64,000 bases of DNA from positions 1-64,000 of the forward strand of contig LGRD01000036.1 of NCBI GenBank assembly GCA_001263235.1, written 5' to 3'. Both the position numbers and the translations under genes were made by a program. Position 1 is the first letter of the stretch; every line of letters begins with the position of its first letter. The stretch comes from Methylibium sp. NZG (lineage in GTDB: Bacteria; Pseudomonadota; Gammaproteobacteria; Burkholderiales; Burkholderiaceae_C). The notes beneath the pieces were generated by a model. The model had not been told where the DNA came from. It ran no database searches and was given only the letters and a program-made list of their open reading frames with translations. Below, piece after piece: positions 51,102 through 60,484 of the stretch.

Positions 51102-53870
51102 ATGAGTGATCCCCCCGACCTGCGTCGCCCCGCACCCGAAGCGCGCGCCGCCGACCTGGCGCCTGCCTACCTGGCGCCCACGCTGCTGCGGCTCAGCCAC
51201 GACCTGCTGGCGCTGACCGACAGCAGTGGCGCGATCCGTTGGGCGAACGCCGCCTTTTATGACGCCACCGGCCTGCAGGCGAAGGCCAGCACCCCCGCGG
51301 TATTGCAGGCGCTGATGCCCGCCGACCCGGCAGGCCAGGCCCAGCGCGATGCGGTGCACCGGGCGCTTCGCGGCGAGGCGCTGCACGACGTGGAACTCGC
51401 CTGGCAGACCACGACCGGCGCTCCGCTCTGGCTGCGTGCCCGCACAGCGCCTTCGCCCGAGGGCGTCGCGTGGGCGCTGCAGGACATCACGCAATCGGTG
51501 GCGGCGAGCCACCGCGCCGAGCGCGAGGCGCAGTCGCTGGGCGACATGGCCGGGGAGCTGGCGCTGGCGCTCGATCTCGGCAACGTTGCCGTGTGGCGGC
51601 ACGACCTCCAGACGCAGTTGATGCACTACAGCGACCGCGCCTGGCAAGTGCTGGACATGCCGCCGCGCCCGCAAGGCATCCCGCTCGACGAGGTGCGTTC
51701 GCTGATCCACCCGGACGACGTGCCTCGCGTCGTCGCCTCGGCGCAGCAAACGCTGGCGACCGGGCAGCCCACCGACGTGCAGGCGTGCTACCGCCGCCGC
51801 GATGGCGCGTGGCGCCACATCATGACCCGGCGCGCGCTGGTGCGCGGCCCGGCGGGCGAGCCCGTCGCGTTCCTCGGTGTCGGGCTGGACGTGACCGAGC
51901 AGGTCGAGCGCACGCGCGAGGCGAGCGAGCTCGCAAACCGGCTCGCGGCAGCGGCGGATGCGGCCAATGTCGGCATCTGGATCACCAGCGCGGCGTCGAT
52001 GGAGCCCGAGTGGAACGAAAAGATGTTCGAGCTGTTCGACATCGACAAGACCCGCCCCGCACCCGCCCTGCGCCCCTGGATCGAGACCTGCGTGCACCCC
52101 GACGACCGCGAACGCGTGATGCGTGAAGCCTCGGCCTACCTGCGCAGCGGCAACTCCCCCGTTGAGTTCGAGCTGAAGACGATCCGCCGCGATGGCAGCA
52201 GCCGCTGGATCGTGCTGCGTGCCGACCTGGACCGCAGCAGCCCCGGGCAGCGACGCCTGATCGGCGTGGCGCTGGACGTGACCGAACACCGCGAGGCGAT
52301 CGCCGCCCTGCGCAGCGCCGACCAGCGCGCCGCGCTGGCGGCCCGCAGCGTCGGCATCGGCACCTGGGAGGCCGACCTCGTCAGCGGCGCCGAACGGTGG
52401 GACGAACAGATGTTCAAGCTGCGCGACCTGCCGGTGCGCAGCAAGCCTCCCACGCGCGATGAACGCCTGGCCATGCTGCACCCCGACGATGTGCACCGGG
52501 TGCTGGACTCGCAAAGCACCGCGATCGGCCCCGACGAGTCGTCGCAGTACGAGTTCCGCATTCGGCTTTCCAGCGGGGGGTGGCGCTGGCTCGCGTCGCG
52601 CTCGATCCCGGTTCGCGACAACCAGGGCGCACCGGTGCGCCGCGTCGGGGTGAACTGGGACGTCACCGAAAGCAAGGCCGCCCAAGTCGCCTTGCAAGAA
52701 AAAGCCGTGGCCGAACGCGCGAGCCAGGGCAAGTCTCAGTTTCTGTCGCGCATGAGCCACGAGCTGCGCACACCGATGAACGCCATGCTGGGCTTCACGC
52801 AGTTGCTGCAACGCGATGCAGGACACGTGCTCGCTGCCGAGCAAAAGGTCCAGCTCGGGCACATCCTCACCGCGGGCGAGCACCTGCTCTCGCTCATCAA
52901 CGACGCATTGGAGTTGTCGAACCTGGAAAGCGGCAACGTCAAGCTGGAACCGCAGGCGATCGACCTGGGCACCATCGTCGGCCAGGCGCTGGCACTGGTC
53001 GGTTCGCTCGCGCAGCAGCAACAGGTGCGGCTGGAGCATGTCACGCCCGACCCACCGCACACGGTGCTGGCCTGGGCCGACCCCACGCGCGTTCGACAGG
53101 TGCTGCTGAACCTGCTGTCCAACGCCGTCAAGTACAACCGGTCGCAGGGCGTGGTGACGGTCACGGTCCACGCGCGTGGCGGCGTGCCGCGGGTGCGCGT
53201 GACGGACAACGGGCGCGGCATGTCGCCCGAGCAGACCGCCCACCTGTTCGAGCCGTTCAACCGGCTGGGCGTCGACGGCCAGGGAATCGAGGGCACAGGC
53301 ATCGGCCTGGTGATCGTGAAGGCCCTGGTCGAGGGCATGGGCGGCACCGTGGGGGTGACCAGCCAGGCGGGCCGCGGCACCACCGTCGAGCTGAGCCTGC
53401 CGCCTCCGGTGCCAGAGCGCGGCAGTGCGGCCATGCCCATCGCAGACGCGGCCGCGCCAGGCCCTGCTGCCAGCCTGCAGCGACGCGGGAGGATTCTCTA
53501 CATCGAAGACAACCCCGTGAACGTGCTGCTGGTGCAGGAGCTGGTGCACACGCTGCCGGGCATGACGCTGCTGGCCGAGGCCACCGGCCACGCTGGCGTG
53601 GAGCGGGTTACGAGCCTGCTGCCCGACCTGGTGCTGGTGGACATGCAGCTGCCCGACTTCGACGGCTTCGAGGTGCTGCGGCGGCTGCGCAGCCGGCCCG
53701 AAACCGCCAACATCCCGTGCATCGCGCTGTCGGCCAATGCGATGCCCGAGGACATCGCACGTGGCCTGCGCGCTGGCTTCGAGGACTATTGGACCAAGCC
53801 GATCGCCTTCAAGCCGTTCATCTCGGCGCTGGAGCAGCGCTTTCCGCTCGGATCGGCGGAAGCAGCCTGA
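51102..53870 (+). CDS. Soluble PAS-rich hybrid histidine kinase with C-terminal receiver
   Basis: 922 residues without membrane segments. There are four PAS-type modules: about 30-140, 147-285 (with LIHPDDVPRVV), 286-410 (VHPDDRERVM) and 411-535 (LHPDDVHRVL). HisKA has the phosphoacceptor His near residue 553 (FLSRMSHELRTPMNAMLGF). The ATPase domain shows LLNLLSNAVKYNRS, RVTDNGRGMS and GIGLVIVKALVEGMGG. The receiver domain begins ILYIEDNPVNVLLVQ, with the acceptor Asp in LVLVDMQLPDFDG and Lys in YWTKPIAFKPF. No separate regulator or Hpt gene is adjacent, so the downstream path is unknown. Confidence 0.92.
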   Translation: MSDPPDLRRPAPEARAADLAPAYLAPTLLRLSHDLLALTDSSGAIRWANAAFYDATGLQAKASTPAVLQALMPADPAGQAQRDAVHRALRGEALHDVELAWQTTTGAPLWLRARTAPSPEGVAWALQDITQSVAASHRAEREAQSLGDMAGELALALDLGNVAVWRHDLQTQLMHYSDRAWQVLDMPPRPQGIPLDEVRSLIHPDDVPRVVASAQQTLATGQPTDVQACYRRRDGAWRHIMTRRALVRGPAGEPVAFLGVGLDVTEQVERTREASELANRLAAAADAANVGIWITSAASMEPEWNEKMFELFDIDKTRPAPALRPWIETCVHPDDRERVMREASAYLRSGNSPVEFELKTIRRDGSSRWIVLRADLDRSSPGQRRLIGVALDVTEHREAIAALRSADQRAALAARSVGIGTWEADLVSGAERWDEQMFKLRDLPVRSKPPTRDERLAMLHPDDVHRVLDSQSTAIGPDESSQYEFRIRLSSGGWRWLASRSIPVRDNQGAPVRRVGVNWDVTESKAAQVALQEKAVAERASQGKSQFLSRMSHELRTPMNAMLGFTQLLQRDAGHVLAAEQKVQLGHILTAGEHLLSLINDALELSNLESGNVKLEPQAIDLGTIVGQALALVGSLAQQQQVRLEHVTPDPPHTVLAWADPTRVRQVLLNLLSNAVKYNRSQGVVTVTVHARGGVPRVRVTDNGRGMSPEQTAHLFEPFNRLGVDGQGIEGTGIGLVIVKALVEGMGGTVGVTSQAGRGTTVELSLPPPVPERGSAAMPIADAAAPGPAASLQRRGRILYIEDNPVNVLLVQELVHTLPGMTLLAEATGHAGVERVTSLLPDLVLVDMQLPDFDGFEVLRRLRSRPETANIPCIALSANAMPEDIARGLRAGFEDYWTKPIAFKPFISALEQRFPLGSAEAA

Positions 53871-53879
53871 GGGGTCGGC

Positions 53880-55982
53880 TCAGCCGCTCACCTCCAGCAG
53901 GCCCTTCTTGCGCAGCATCGGCACCACCGTGGGCGCGCGACCGCGGAACGCGCGGTAGGCCTCGGTCGGCTCGATCGAGTTGCCCGACGCGTAGATGAAC
54001 TGCTTCAGCCGCCGAGCCACGTCGGCATCAAACGGGTTGCCGGCTTCGACGAACGCATCGAAGCCGTCGGCGTCGAGCACCTCGGCCCACAGGTAGACGT
54101 AGTAGCCGGCCGCGTACGACGAGCCCGAGAACAAGTGCTGAAAGTGCGTCAGCCGGTGGTTCACGCCCACGGCCGCGGGCAGGCCCAGCCGATCGAGTTC
54201 GGCGCGCTCGAAGGCCACCACGTCGAGCGCGTCGCCCGTGGTGCGCGCATGCACGGCCATGTCGATCAGCGCCGAGGCGGTGTAGCGCACCGTCTCGTAG
54301 CCCTGGTTGAAGCGGCGCGCCTCGTGCAGCCGCGCCACCAGCGCGTCGGGGATCGGCTCGCCCGTGGCGTGGTGGCGCGCGTGGCGCTTGAGCACCTCGG
54401 GCTCGCCGAGCCAGTGCTCGAAGATCTGTGACGGCAGCTCGACGAAGTCGCGCAGCACGTTCGTGCCCGACAGGCGCTCGTAGGTCACGTTCGACAACAA
54501 GCCGTGCAAGCCGTGGCCGAACTCGTGAAACAGCGTGCGCGCGTCGTCGAAGCTCAGCAGCGTGGGCTCGCCGGGCGCGCCCTTGGCGAAGTTGTTGTTG
54601 TTGATGATGATCGGCAGGGCCTCGCCGCTGTTTGTCGAGCCGACGTCGCCGCTGTTGCGCGACTGCATCCGGAACGAGCTCATCCAAGCGCCGCTGCGCT
54701 TGCTGGCGCGCGCAAAGTTGTCGTGCAGGAACACGCCGATCTGTGCCTCGTCGGCGCCGCGCACCTCGTAGACCTTCACGTCCGGGTGGTACGCGCGGAT
54801 GTGCGGCTGTTCGACGAAGCGCACGCCGAACAAGCGCTGCGCGCAGTCGAACACCGCCTCGACCATGCGATCCAGCGGGAAGTACGGCTTGATCTGCGCT
54901 TCGTCCAGCTCGTAGCGCACCTGGCGCACCTTCTCGGCGTAGTAGCGCCAGTCCCAGTCCTGCAAATCGAGTGACTCGCCGCGCGCACGCTGTTCCGCGA
55001 AATCGGCCACCGCCTGCAGCGCCACGCGCTCCTGCTCGGCGCACGCCTTGGCGGGCTCCCACACTTGTTGCAGCAACTGGTTCACCGCGGCGCGCGTGCC
55101 GGCCATCGTGTCGGTCAGCGCATGGTCGGCATAGCAGGCGTGGCCGTGCAGCCGGGCCAGCTCGTGGCGCAGCGCCAGGATGTCGCTGGCAAGTGCGCGG
55201 TTGTCGTGCTCGCCCGGATGCGCGCCGCGCTCGGTCCAGGCGCGCCAGGCCTGCTCGCGCAGGTCGCGCCGGTCCGAGAAGGTGAGGAACGGCACGATGT
55301 GCGAGCGCGACAGCGTGATGACGCCCAGGCCATCGACGCCGCGCTCGGCCGCCGCTTGCGCCGCGGCTGCGCGCACGAAGTCGGGCAGGCCGGCCAGGTC
55401 GGCCTCGGTGCGCAGCACCAGGCGATAGGCGTTCTCGTCGGCCAGCACGTTCTGCGCGAAGCGCGTGGTCGCTTCAGCCAGCCGCTCCATGATCTGCCCG
55501 CTGCGCTGCCGCTCGGCAGGCGCCAGCCGAGCGCCGGCCCGCACGAAGTCGGTGTGGAAACGCTCCAACAAGCGGCGCTGTTCAGGCTGCAGGCCGAGGC
55601 GCTCGCGCTGCCCGTGCAGGCTGTCGATGCGAGTGAACAGCGCCGGGTGGGTCTGGATCGCGTTGCGGTGCGCTGCCAGGCGCGGCGCCATCTCACGCTC
55701 GGCGGCTTGCAACGCGGATGAGGTCTCGCTCGCGGTGAGGTTGTAGAACAGGGCTTCGATGCGACGGTACACGCGCCCGCAGGCGTCGAGCGCAGCGATG
55801 GTGTTGTCGAAATCCGCCGCTTGCGGGTTGGAACCCATCGCATCCACCTCGGCCCGGTGCGCTGCCAGCGCCACCTCGAAGGCGGGCACGAAGTGTTCGG
55901 CCTTCACGTCGGCAAACGGCGGCAGCCCGTACGGCGTGTTCCAGGGTTGCAGCAGCGGGTTGAGGGTGGCGTCGGCCATCAT
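53880..55982 (-). CDS. prlC: M3 family oligopeptidase A
   Basis: 700 residues from the ATG at 55982, which has GGAAG at good spacing (an ATG at 55994 adds four residues). It starts NPLLQPWNTPYGLPPFADVK. The zinc site HEFGHGLHGLL and the downstream Glu region are preceded by LLSFDDARTLF. The end FRGRAPTVVPMLRKKGLLEV is typical. It is a cytosolic metallopeptidase that degrades short peptides, including signal-peptide fragments, and has the usual length. It is convergent with the hybrid kinase (10-base gap). Confidence 0.94.
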   Translation of the reverse strand: MMADATLNPLLQPWNTPYGLPPFADVKAEHFVPAFEVALAAHRAEVDAMGSNPQAADFDNTIAALDACGRVYRRIEALFYNLTASETSSALQAAEREMAPRLAAHRNAIQTHPALFTRIDSLHGQRERLGLQPEQRRLLERFHTDFVRAGARLAPAERQRSGQIMERLAEATTRFAQNVLADENAYRLVLRTEADLAGLPDFVRAAAAQAAAERGVDGLGVITLSRSHIVPFLTFSDRRDLREQAWRAWTERGAHPGEHDNRALASDILALRHELARLHGHACYADHALTDTMAGTRAAVNQLLQQVWEPAKACAEQERVALQAVADFAEQRARGESLDLQDWDWRYYAEKVRQVRYELDEAQIKPYFPLDRMVEAVFDCAQRLFGVRFVEQPHIRAYHPDVKVYEVRGADEAQIGVFLHDNFARASKRSGAWMSSFRMQSRNSGDVGSTNSGEALPIIINNNNFAKGAPGEPTLLSFDDARTLFHEFGHGLHGLLSNVTYERLSGTNVLRDFVELPSQIFEHWLGEPEVLKRHARHHATGEPIPDALVARLHEARRFNQGYETVRYTASALIDMAVHARTTGDALDVVAFERAELDRLGLPAAVGVNHRLTHFQHLFSGSSYAAGYYVYLWAEVLDADGFDAFVEAGNPFDADVARRLKQFIYASGNSIEPTEAYRAFRGRAPTVVPMLRKKGLLEVSG

Positions 55983-56013
55983 CTTGTCTTCCATGGTGTG
56001 GAGCCGCTCGCCG

Positions 56014-56511
56014 CTACTTGCCGTTGCGGATCGCGATCTCGTCCTTCTCGTCGAAACGCCGGTTCTCGCAGCCTTTGGCAAACGCCTCGCGTTCGCGTTG
56101 CAGCGTTTCGACCTTGGCGTTGAACGCTGGCGTTCCGGCGTTGTACGCATCGACGCGCTTGTCGAAGGCCTGGGCCTGCTCGTTGTAGGCGTTCACGGCC
56201 TCGGCGTTGGTGCGGTCCAGCGCCTCCATCTGCGCCTTCAGCGTGGCGCCGAGCCGCGTGACCTCGGCCTTCTCCTGGTCGAGCTGCGCCTGCAGCTTGA
56301 CCGTCGCGGCGGCCTGCGTGCGCACGCGCTCGTCACGCGCCATGCACTCGCGCAGTTCGGCGCGCGACAACAACGGGCCGCCGGCCTTGCTCTTGACGCC
56401 GAAGCTGCCCTGGCGCGGTGGGTCGGCCGCGTGCGCCGGCAGCATCGAGGTCGAGAGCGTCAGCGCTGAGGCGAACAGCAAGGCGATTCGTGACAACAGC
56501 GGGTGTGGCAT
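56014..56511 (-). CDS. Secreted coiled-coil hypothetical protein
   Basis: 165 residues. The signal peptide (IALLFASALTLSTSMLPAHA, cut at AHA-A) precedes a mature protein with a conserved-looking LLSRAELRECMAR, then a long coiled coil (about 65-150: VKLQAQLDQEKAEVTRLGAT, LKAQMEALDRTNAEAVNAYN) and a Cys near the end (KGCENRRF). The two Cys flanking the coil could form a disulfide. No family name is known to me. It lies 32 bases upstream of prlC on the same strand and may be co-transcribed. Confidence 0.75.
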   Translation of the reverse strand: MPHPLLSRIALLFASALTLSTSMLPAHAADPPRQGSFGVKSKAGGPLLSRAELRECMARDERVRTQAAATVKLQAQLDQEKAEVTRLGATLKAQMEALDRTNAEAVNAYNEQAQAFDKRVDAYNAGTPAFNAKVETLQREREAFAKGCENRRFDEKDEIAIRNGK

Positions 56512-56586
56512 GGCAGGTCGGGGTGGAAGGAGGATGAGCTCAGGGGGGACGTGACACGCGAGACCGTGACAACGCGCCAGCGTAAA

Positions 56587-57942
56587 TCATGCCACCGGCG
56601 TGCGCATCGTGACGAACTCCTCGGCCACCGTCGGGTGAATGCCGAGCGTGGCGTCGAACACCGCCTTGGTGGCGCCGGCTCTCATCGCCACGGCAAAGCC
56701 TTGCACGATCTCGCCGGCATCGGCGCCCACCATGTGCAGGCCGACCACGCGGTCGCTCGCGTCGGCCACCACCAGCTTCATCAGCGTGCGCTCGGTGCTG
56801 CCCGACAGCGTGTGACGCAGCGCGCGGAACTCGCTGCGGTAGATGCGCACGGCGCCCAATCGCTGGCGCGCCTGCGCCTCGGTCAGGCCGACGGTGCCGA
56901 TGTTGGGGTGCGTGAACACCGCCGTCGGGATCAATTCGTAGTCGAGCCGGCGCTGACCCGCGCCGAACAGGTGGTCCACCAGCACCATTGCCTCGGCCAG
57001 CGCCACCGGCGTGAGCTGCACGCGCGCGGTCACGTCGCCCAGCGCGTGGATGCCGGGCACGCTGCTCTGGTAGTGCTCGTCCACCACCACGGCGCCGCTG
57101 AGCGCGAGCTTGACGCCTGCTTCCTCCAGACCCAGCCCAGCGGTGTTGGGCGCGCGGCCGGTCGCGTAAAGCACGCTGTCGGCCACGACCTGCGTGCCGT
57201 CCTTCAACGCCACGCGCAGGCCGTCGGCTGCTTTCTCGATGCTGGCCACGTCGCTGCGGGTGCGCAGGTCCACGCCCTTCTTGCGCATCTCGTCGGCGAC
57301 GAAATGGCGCACGTCGTCGTCGAAGCCGCGCAGCACCTGCTCGCCGCGGTACAGCTGCGTCACGTGCGAACCCAGGCCGGTGAAGATCGACGCGAACTCG
57401 CAAGCGATGTAGCCGCCGCCGACCACCAGCAGGCGCTTCGGAAAGTCCTTCAGGTCGAACACCTCGTTCGACGTGATCGCATGCTCGCTGCCCGGCAGGG
57501 GGGGCACCACCGGCCACCCGCCTGTTGCGACCAGGATGTGCCGGGCGCGATGAACCTCGCCGTTCACCTCCACCGCGTTCGGCCCCTTCACCGTGGCGCT
57601 GCCGCGCAGCACGGTCACACCGGCGCCGCTCAACAACCCGCCGTAGATACCGTTCAGCCGCGTGATCTCGCGCGCGCGGTTGGCCTTGAGCTGCGCCCAG
57701 TCGAGCGTGGGCGCGGCTCCCGACCAGCCGAAGCCGTGCGACTCTTCGAACGCCTCGGCATAGTGCGCCGCGAAGCTGTAGAGCTTCTTCGGGATGCAGC
57801 CCACGTTGACACACGTGCCGCCCAGCGCCGCCGGTTCGGCCACCGCCACGCGCGCGCCGTATTGCGACGCCGCCATGCGCGCGGCACGCACGCCACCGCT
57901 GCCGGCGCCGATGACGAACAGGTCGTAGGTGGGGTCGGGCAT
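56587..57942 (-). CDS. gor: Glutathione-disulfide reductase
   Basis: 451 residues. The FAD-binding loop [20 protein letters not shown], the redox disulfide in [14 protein letters not shown], the NAD(P) loop [15 protein letters not shown] and the C-terminal interface His-Glu in [11 protein letters not shown] are all present. The ARG-type text at the second nucleotide site ([12 protein letters not shown]) fits NADPH preference. It keeps cytosolic glutathione reduced. The start at [10 protein letters not shown] was chosen because the upstream in-frame 35 residues are Pro/Arg-rich and unlike the family. It is the first gene of a short minus-strand run. Confidence 0.93.
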   Translation of the reverse strand: MPDPTYDLFVIGAGSGGVRAARMAASQYGARVAVAEPAALGGTCVNVGCIPKKLYSFAAHYAEAFEESHGFGWSGAAPTLDWAQLKANRAREITRLNGIYGGLLSGAGVTVLRGSATVKGPNAVEVNGEVHRARHILVATGGWPVVPPLPGSEHAITSNEVFDLKDFPKRLLVVGGGYIACEFASIFTGLGSHVTQLYRGEQVLRGFDDDVRHFVADEMRKKGVDLRTRSDVASIEKAADGLRVALKDGTQVVADSVLYATGRAPNTAGLGLEEAGVKLALSGAVVVDEHYQSSVPGIHALGDVTARVQLTPVALAEAMVLVDHLFGAGQRRLDYELIPTAVFTHPNIGTVGLTEAQARQRLGAVRIYRSEFRALRHTLSGSTERTLMKLVVADASDRVVGLHMVGADAGEIVQGFAVAMRAGATKAVFDATLGIHPTVAEEFVTMRTPVA

Positions 57943-57991
57943 CGTCAGGCTCCTCGGGTCATCGACAGGTAGGCGACGCAAGCGACGCGCG

Positions 57992-58378
57992 TCACTTGGC
58001 GGCTTTGCCCTTGGCGCTCTTGGCAGCCTGGGTGTCGGCCTTGGCATCGGCCTTGTTGGCGTCGCCGCTTGCCGCGGGCTTCGGCTCCGCCTGAGCCTCG
58101 GGCTTCGATCCGAGCGCCCTCACCACCAGCGCCTCCACGAACGCATTCAAGCCGCCCTCGTGCTTGACCGCCTGTTCGTGCAGTTGCCGCACCAGGTCCA
58201 CCGGCAGCTTGCAGGCAAACGGCACGAGGCCGGCCGCCGCATCGCGCGCGCGACGCTCCTTCTTGTCGAGCGCGGCGGCAGCGCCTTGCGCAAAACGGTC
58301 GGGCAGCAGCGACGACTTCATCGTGCCGACGATCTTCATCGCCTTGTTCTTCTCAAGGTCGGTCTTCTTCATGCTCAT
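57992..58378 (-). CDS. RHH-like protein with Lys/Ala-rich tail
   Basis: 128 residues. [20 protein letters not shown] is followed by a basic helix ([13 protein letters not shown]), then [20 protein letters not shown] and [15 protein letters not shown], which resembles a ribbon-helix-helix strand and helices. The tail (about 98-128) is Lys/Ala/Asp-rich ([20 protein letters not shown]), like histone-H1-type tails. It may be a small DNA-binding protein. No family assignment is certain. It lies 49 bases upstream of gor on the same strand and is divergent from the CMD-like gene. Confidence 0.6.
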   Translation of the reverse strand: MSMKKTDLEKNKAMKIVGTMKSSLLPDRFAQGAAAALDKKERRARDAAAGLVPFACKLPVDLVRQLHEQAVKHEGGLNAFVEALVVRALGSKPEAQAEPKPAASGDANKADAKADTQAAKSAKGKAAK

Positions 58379-58474
58379 CGCGGGTGCCTTCGATTGGGAT
58401 TCGTGAAACCGTGGATTGTCGCGCGCCGTGGCACAGTGCCTCCGCCACCGCGCCAATACCCGCCAGGATCACCC

Positions 58475-59065
58475 ATGCCGCTCGTAGCCCCCTTGCCCGC
58501 CGACCACGACCCCGAGGTCGCGCGACTCGCACTGTTCTTCAACCAGACGCTCGGCTTCCCGCCCAACAGCGTGCTGACAATGATGCGTCGCCCGGCCCTC
58601 GCGCGCGCCTTCACCGAGCTGAACCGCGCCGTGATGGCCAACCACGGCCGCGTCACCAGCGAGCTCAAGCGCCTCATCGGCCACATCGCCAGCACCACCG
58701 CCGGCTGTCGCTACTGCGAGGCCCACACCATCCGCGCCGCGCAGCGTTTCGGCCAGAAAGAAGGCACCGACGCGCGCCGGCTGGACGAGGTGTGGACTTA
58801 CGCCACCGCCGCCGAACGTGCCGCACTCGACTTTGCGCGCGCCGCGGCAAGCGTGCCGAACGACGTGACGGCGGATGTGGCGTCGGCATTGCGGGCGCAT
58901 TGGGACGATGGCGAGATCGTCGAGATCACCGGAGTCGTCGCATTGTTCGGGTTCCTGAACCGGTGGAACGACTCGATGGCGACGGAGTTGGAAGGTGCGG
59001 CGGTGGCGGATGGGGAGCGGTGGCTGGTCGGGCGGGGGTGGAGTGTTGGGAAGCATGTCGACTGA
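58475..59065 (+). CDS. Carboxymuconolactone decarboxylase/AhpD-like protein
   Basis: 196 residues. The CMD fold includes FNQTLGFPPNSVLTMMRRPA, SELKRLIGHIASTTAGCRYC and EAHT, with the AhpD-like CxxC plus His (CRYCEAHT, about 74-81) that forms a reductase site. The second half (VWTYATAAERAALDFARAAA, GEIVEITGVVALFGFLNRWN) completes the helical unit. It may act as a peroxidase or disulfide reductase, which would fit the neighbouring glutathione reductase, though the link is only positional. Confidence 0.88.
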   Translation: MPLVAPLPADHDPEVARLALFFNQTLGFPPNSVLTMMRRPALARAFTELNRAVMANHGRVTSELKRLIGHIASTTAGCRYCEAHTIRAAQRFGQKEGTDARRLDEVWTYATAAERAALDFARAAASVPNDVTADVASALRAHWDDGEIVEITGVVALFGFLNRWNDSMATELEGAAVADGERWLVGRGWSVGKHVD

Positions 59066-59180
59066 CGCATGGCAACCTCACCCGCAACGAGAACCGCCAT
59101 TTCCGATGGCGCGCGTTGCTCAGCACCGACGACCACTTCGCCGCGCCCATTTGCGCGAACCCACGCTGTGTCATAACATA

Positions 59181-59197
59181 CAAACATTCGGAGTTTG
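59181..59197 (+). promoter_or_regulatory. Candidate operator of the VapBC-type module
   Basis: CAAAC-attcgga-GTTTG (arms 59181-59185 and 59193-59197) is an inverted repeat just before the antitoxin ATG at 59200. Antitoxins of this kind usually repress their own operon at such sites. A/T-rich CATAACATACAAAC upstream could be the -10 region. Confidence 0.4.
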
Positions 59198-59199
59198 CA

Positions 59200-59457
59200 A
59201 TGAGTATCACCAGCATCCCCAGCCGAGACTTCACGCGCGACGTGGCCGCCGCCAAGCGCGCAGCCTCGACTGGGCCGGTCTTCATCACCGATCGCGGCAG
59301 GCCCGCCTACGCCTTGCTCAAGATCGAGGACTACTACGACCTGGCCGGCGAGGCGCCGCGCAGCTTGCTCGAAACGATGGATGCGATCGAAGGTGGCGGC
59401 TTCGACTTCGAGCCGCCAAAAATCGACGGCCCGCTGCGCTCGGCAGCCTTCGAGTGA
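59200..59457 (+). CDS. Phd/YefM-type antitoxin
   Basis: 85 residues. MSITSIPSRDFTRDVAAAKR followed by ASTGPVFITDRGRPAYALLK is the Phd/YefM DNA-binding N-domain. IEDYYDLAGE and the acidic tail (GGFDFEPPKIDGPLRSAAF) form the toxin-neutralising arm, which normally wraps the toxin. It is complete, unlike the decayed copy near 16.5 kb. It is followed nine bases later by its toxin gene. Confidence 0.88.
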   Translation: MSITSIPSRDFTRDVAAAKRAASTGPVFITDRGRPAYALLKIEDYYDLAGEAPRSLLETMDAIEGGGFDFEPPKIDGPLRSAAFE

Positions 59458-59466
59458 CTGCACTGC

Positions 59467-59880
59467 GTGTATCTGCTGGACACGAACGTCATCTCCGAGT
59501 TGCGCCAAGGCAAGCCGGGTCAGTCCGACGCGGTTCGCCGTTGGGCAGCGCAGCAGCCCATCGCCCAGCTCTATCTCTCGGCCATCACGGTGCTTGAGTT
59601 GGAGATCGGCGTTCGCCGCATCGAACGGAAGGACGCAGCCCAAGGTGAAGTGTTGCGGCGCTGGTGTGAAGCGGTGCGCCATCAGTTCGCTGGCCGGGTC
59701 GTGCCCCTTGGCGAAACAACAGCCCTGCGTTGCGCCGCGCTCCACGTGCCCGACCCGCAAGCGTGGCGCGATTCGATGATCGCCGCGACGGCGCTGGAGC
59801 ACGGCTACACCGTGGCGACTCGCAACACGGGTGACTTTGCCGGCACCGGCGCGCAGCTCATCGACCCCTGGAAGCAGTGA
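59467..59880 (+). CDS. VapC-type PIN-domain toxin ribonuclease
   Basis: 137 residues from a GTG. PIN acidic residues are in place: YLLDTNVISELRQG (Asp), VLELEIGVRRIER (Glu), WRDSMIAATALEHG (Asp) and VATRNTGDFAG (Asn/Asp at the fourth site). Such toxins cut tRNA or rRNA when the antitoxin is lost. It is paired with the antitoxin upstream. Its stop is directly followed by the yaeQ ATG with no gap, so yaeQ may be read on the same mRNA. Confidence 0.9.
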   Translation: MYLLDTNVISELRQGKPGQSDAVRRWAAQQPIAQLYLSAITVLELEIGVRRIERKDAAQGEVLRRWCEAVRHQFAGRVVPLGETTALRCAALHVPDPQAWRDSMIAATALEHGYTVATRNTGDFAGTGAQLIDPWKQ

Positions 59881-60435
59881 ATGGCCCTCAAAGCCACCAT
59901 CTTCAAAGCAAATCTTCAGATCGCCGACATGGACCGCAGCGTCTATGCGGACCACGCGGTCACGATCGCGCGCCATCCGTCGGAGACCGACGAGCGGATG
60001 ATGATGCGGCTGCTGGCGCTGGCCTTGCACGTGCCGGCCGACACCGACCACGGCACGCTCGAGTTCGCCAAGGGCCTGTGGGACCCGGACGAACCCGACC
60101 TGTGGCACAAGGACTTGACGGGCCAGTTGATCCACTGGGTCGAGGTGGGCCAGCCCGACGACAAGCGGCTGATGAAAGCCAGCGGCCGCGCCGGGCGGGT
60201 GACGGTGCTGTGCTTCAGCGCGAGTGCGTTGATCTGGTGGAACGGCATCAAGAGCAAGCTCACGCGTGCGCGCAACCTGCAGGTGTGGCAGGTCAACGCT
60301 AGCCAGAGCCAGGCGCTGGCCGCGCTGGCGCAACGCACGATGCAATTGCAGGTGACGGTGCAGGACGGCGCGGTGTGGGTCGGCGATGGCGCGAGCACGG
60401 TCGAGATCACGCCGAGCTTGCTCGACTTGAACTGA
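59881..60435 (+). CDS. yaeQ: YaeQ family protein
   Basis: 184 residues, full family length. KATIFKANLQIADMDRSVYA is followed by TIARHPSETDERMMMRLLAL, EPDLWHKDLTGQLIHWVEVG and a PD-(D/E)XK-like fold core. YaeQ was once linked to RfaH-type suppression, but its function is not established. It starts at the base after the VapC stop. The coupling to the toxin gene is probably accidental. Confidence 0.92.
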   Translation: MALKATIFKANLQIADMDRSVYADHAVTIARHPSETDERMMMRLLALALHVPADTDHGTLEFAKGLWDPDEPDLWHKDLTGQLIHWVEVGQPDDKRLMKASGRAGRVTVLCFSASALIWWNGIKSKLTRARNLQVWQVNASQSQALAALAQRTMQLQVTVQDGAVWVGDGASTVEITPSLLDLN

Positions 60436-60484
60436 TGTGATGCCGACCGAAACCTTGCTCGACTGACAGACCATCACACCACCG

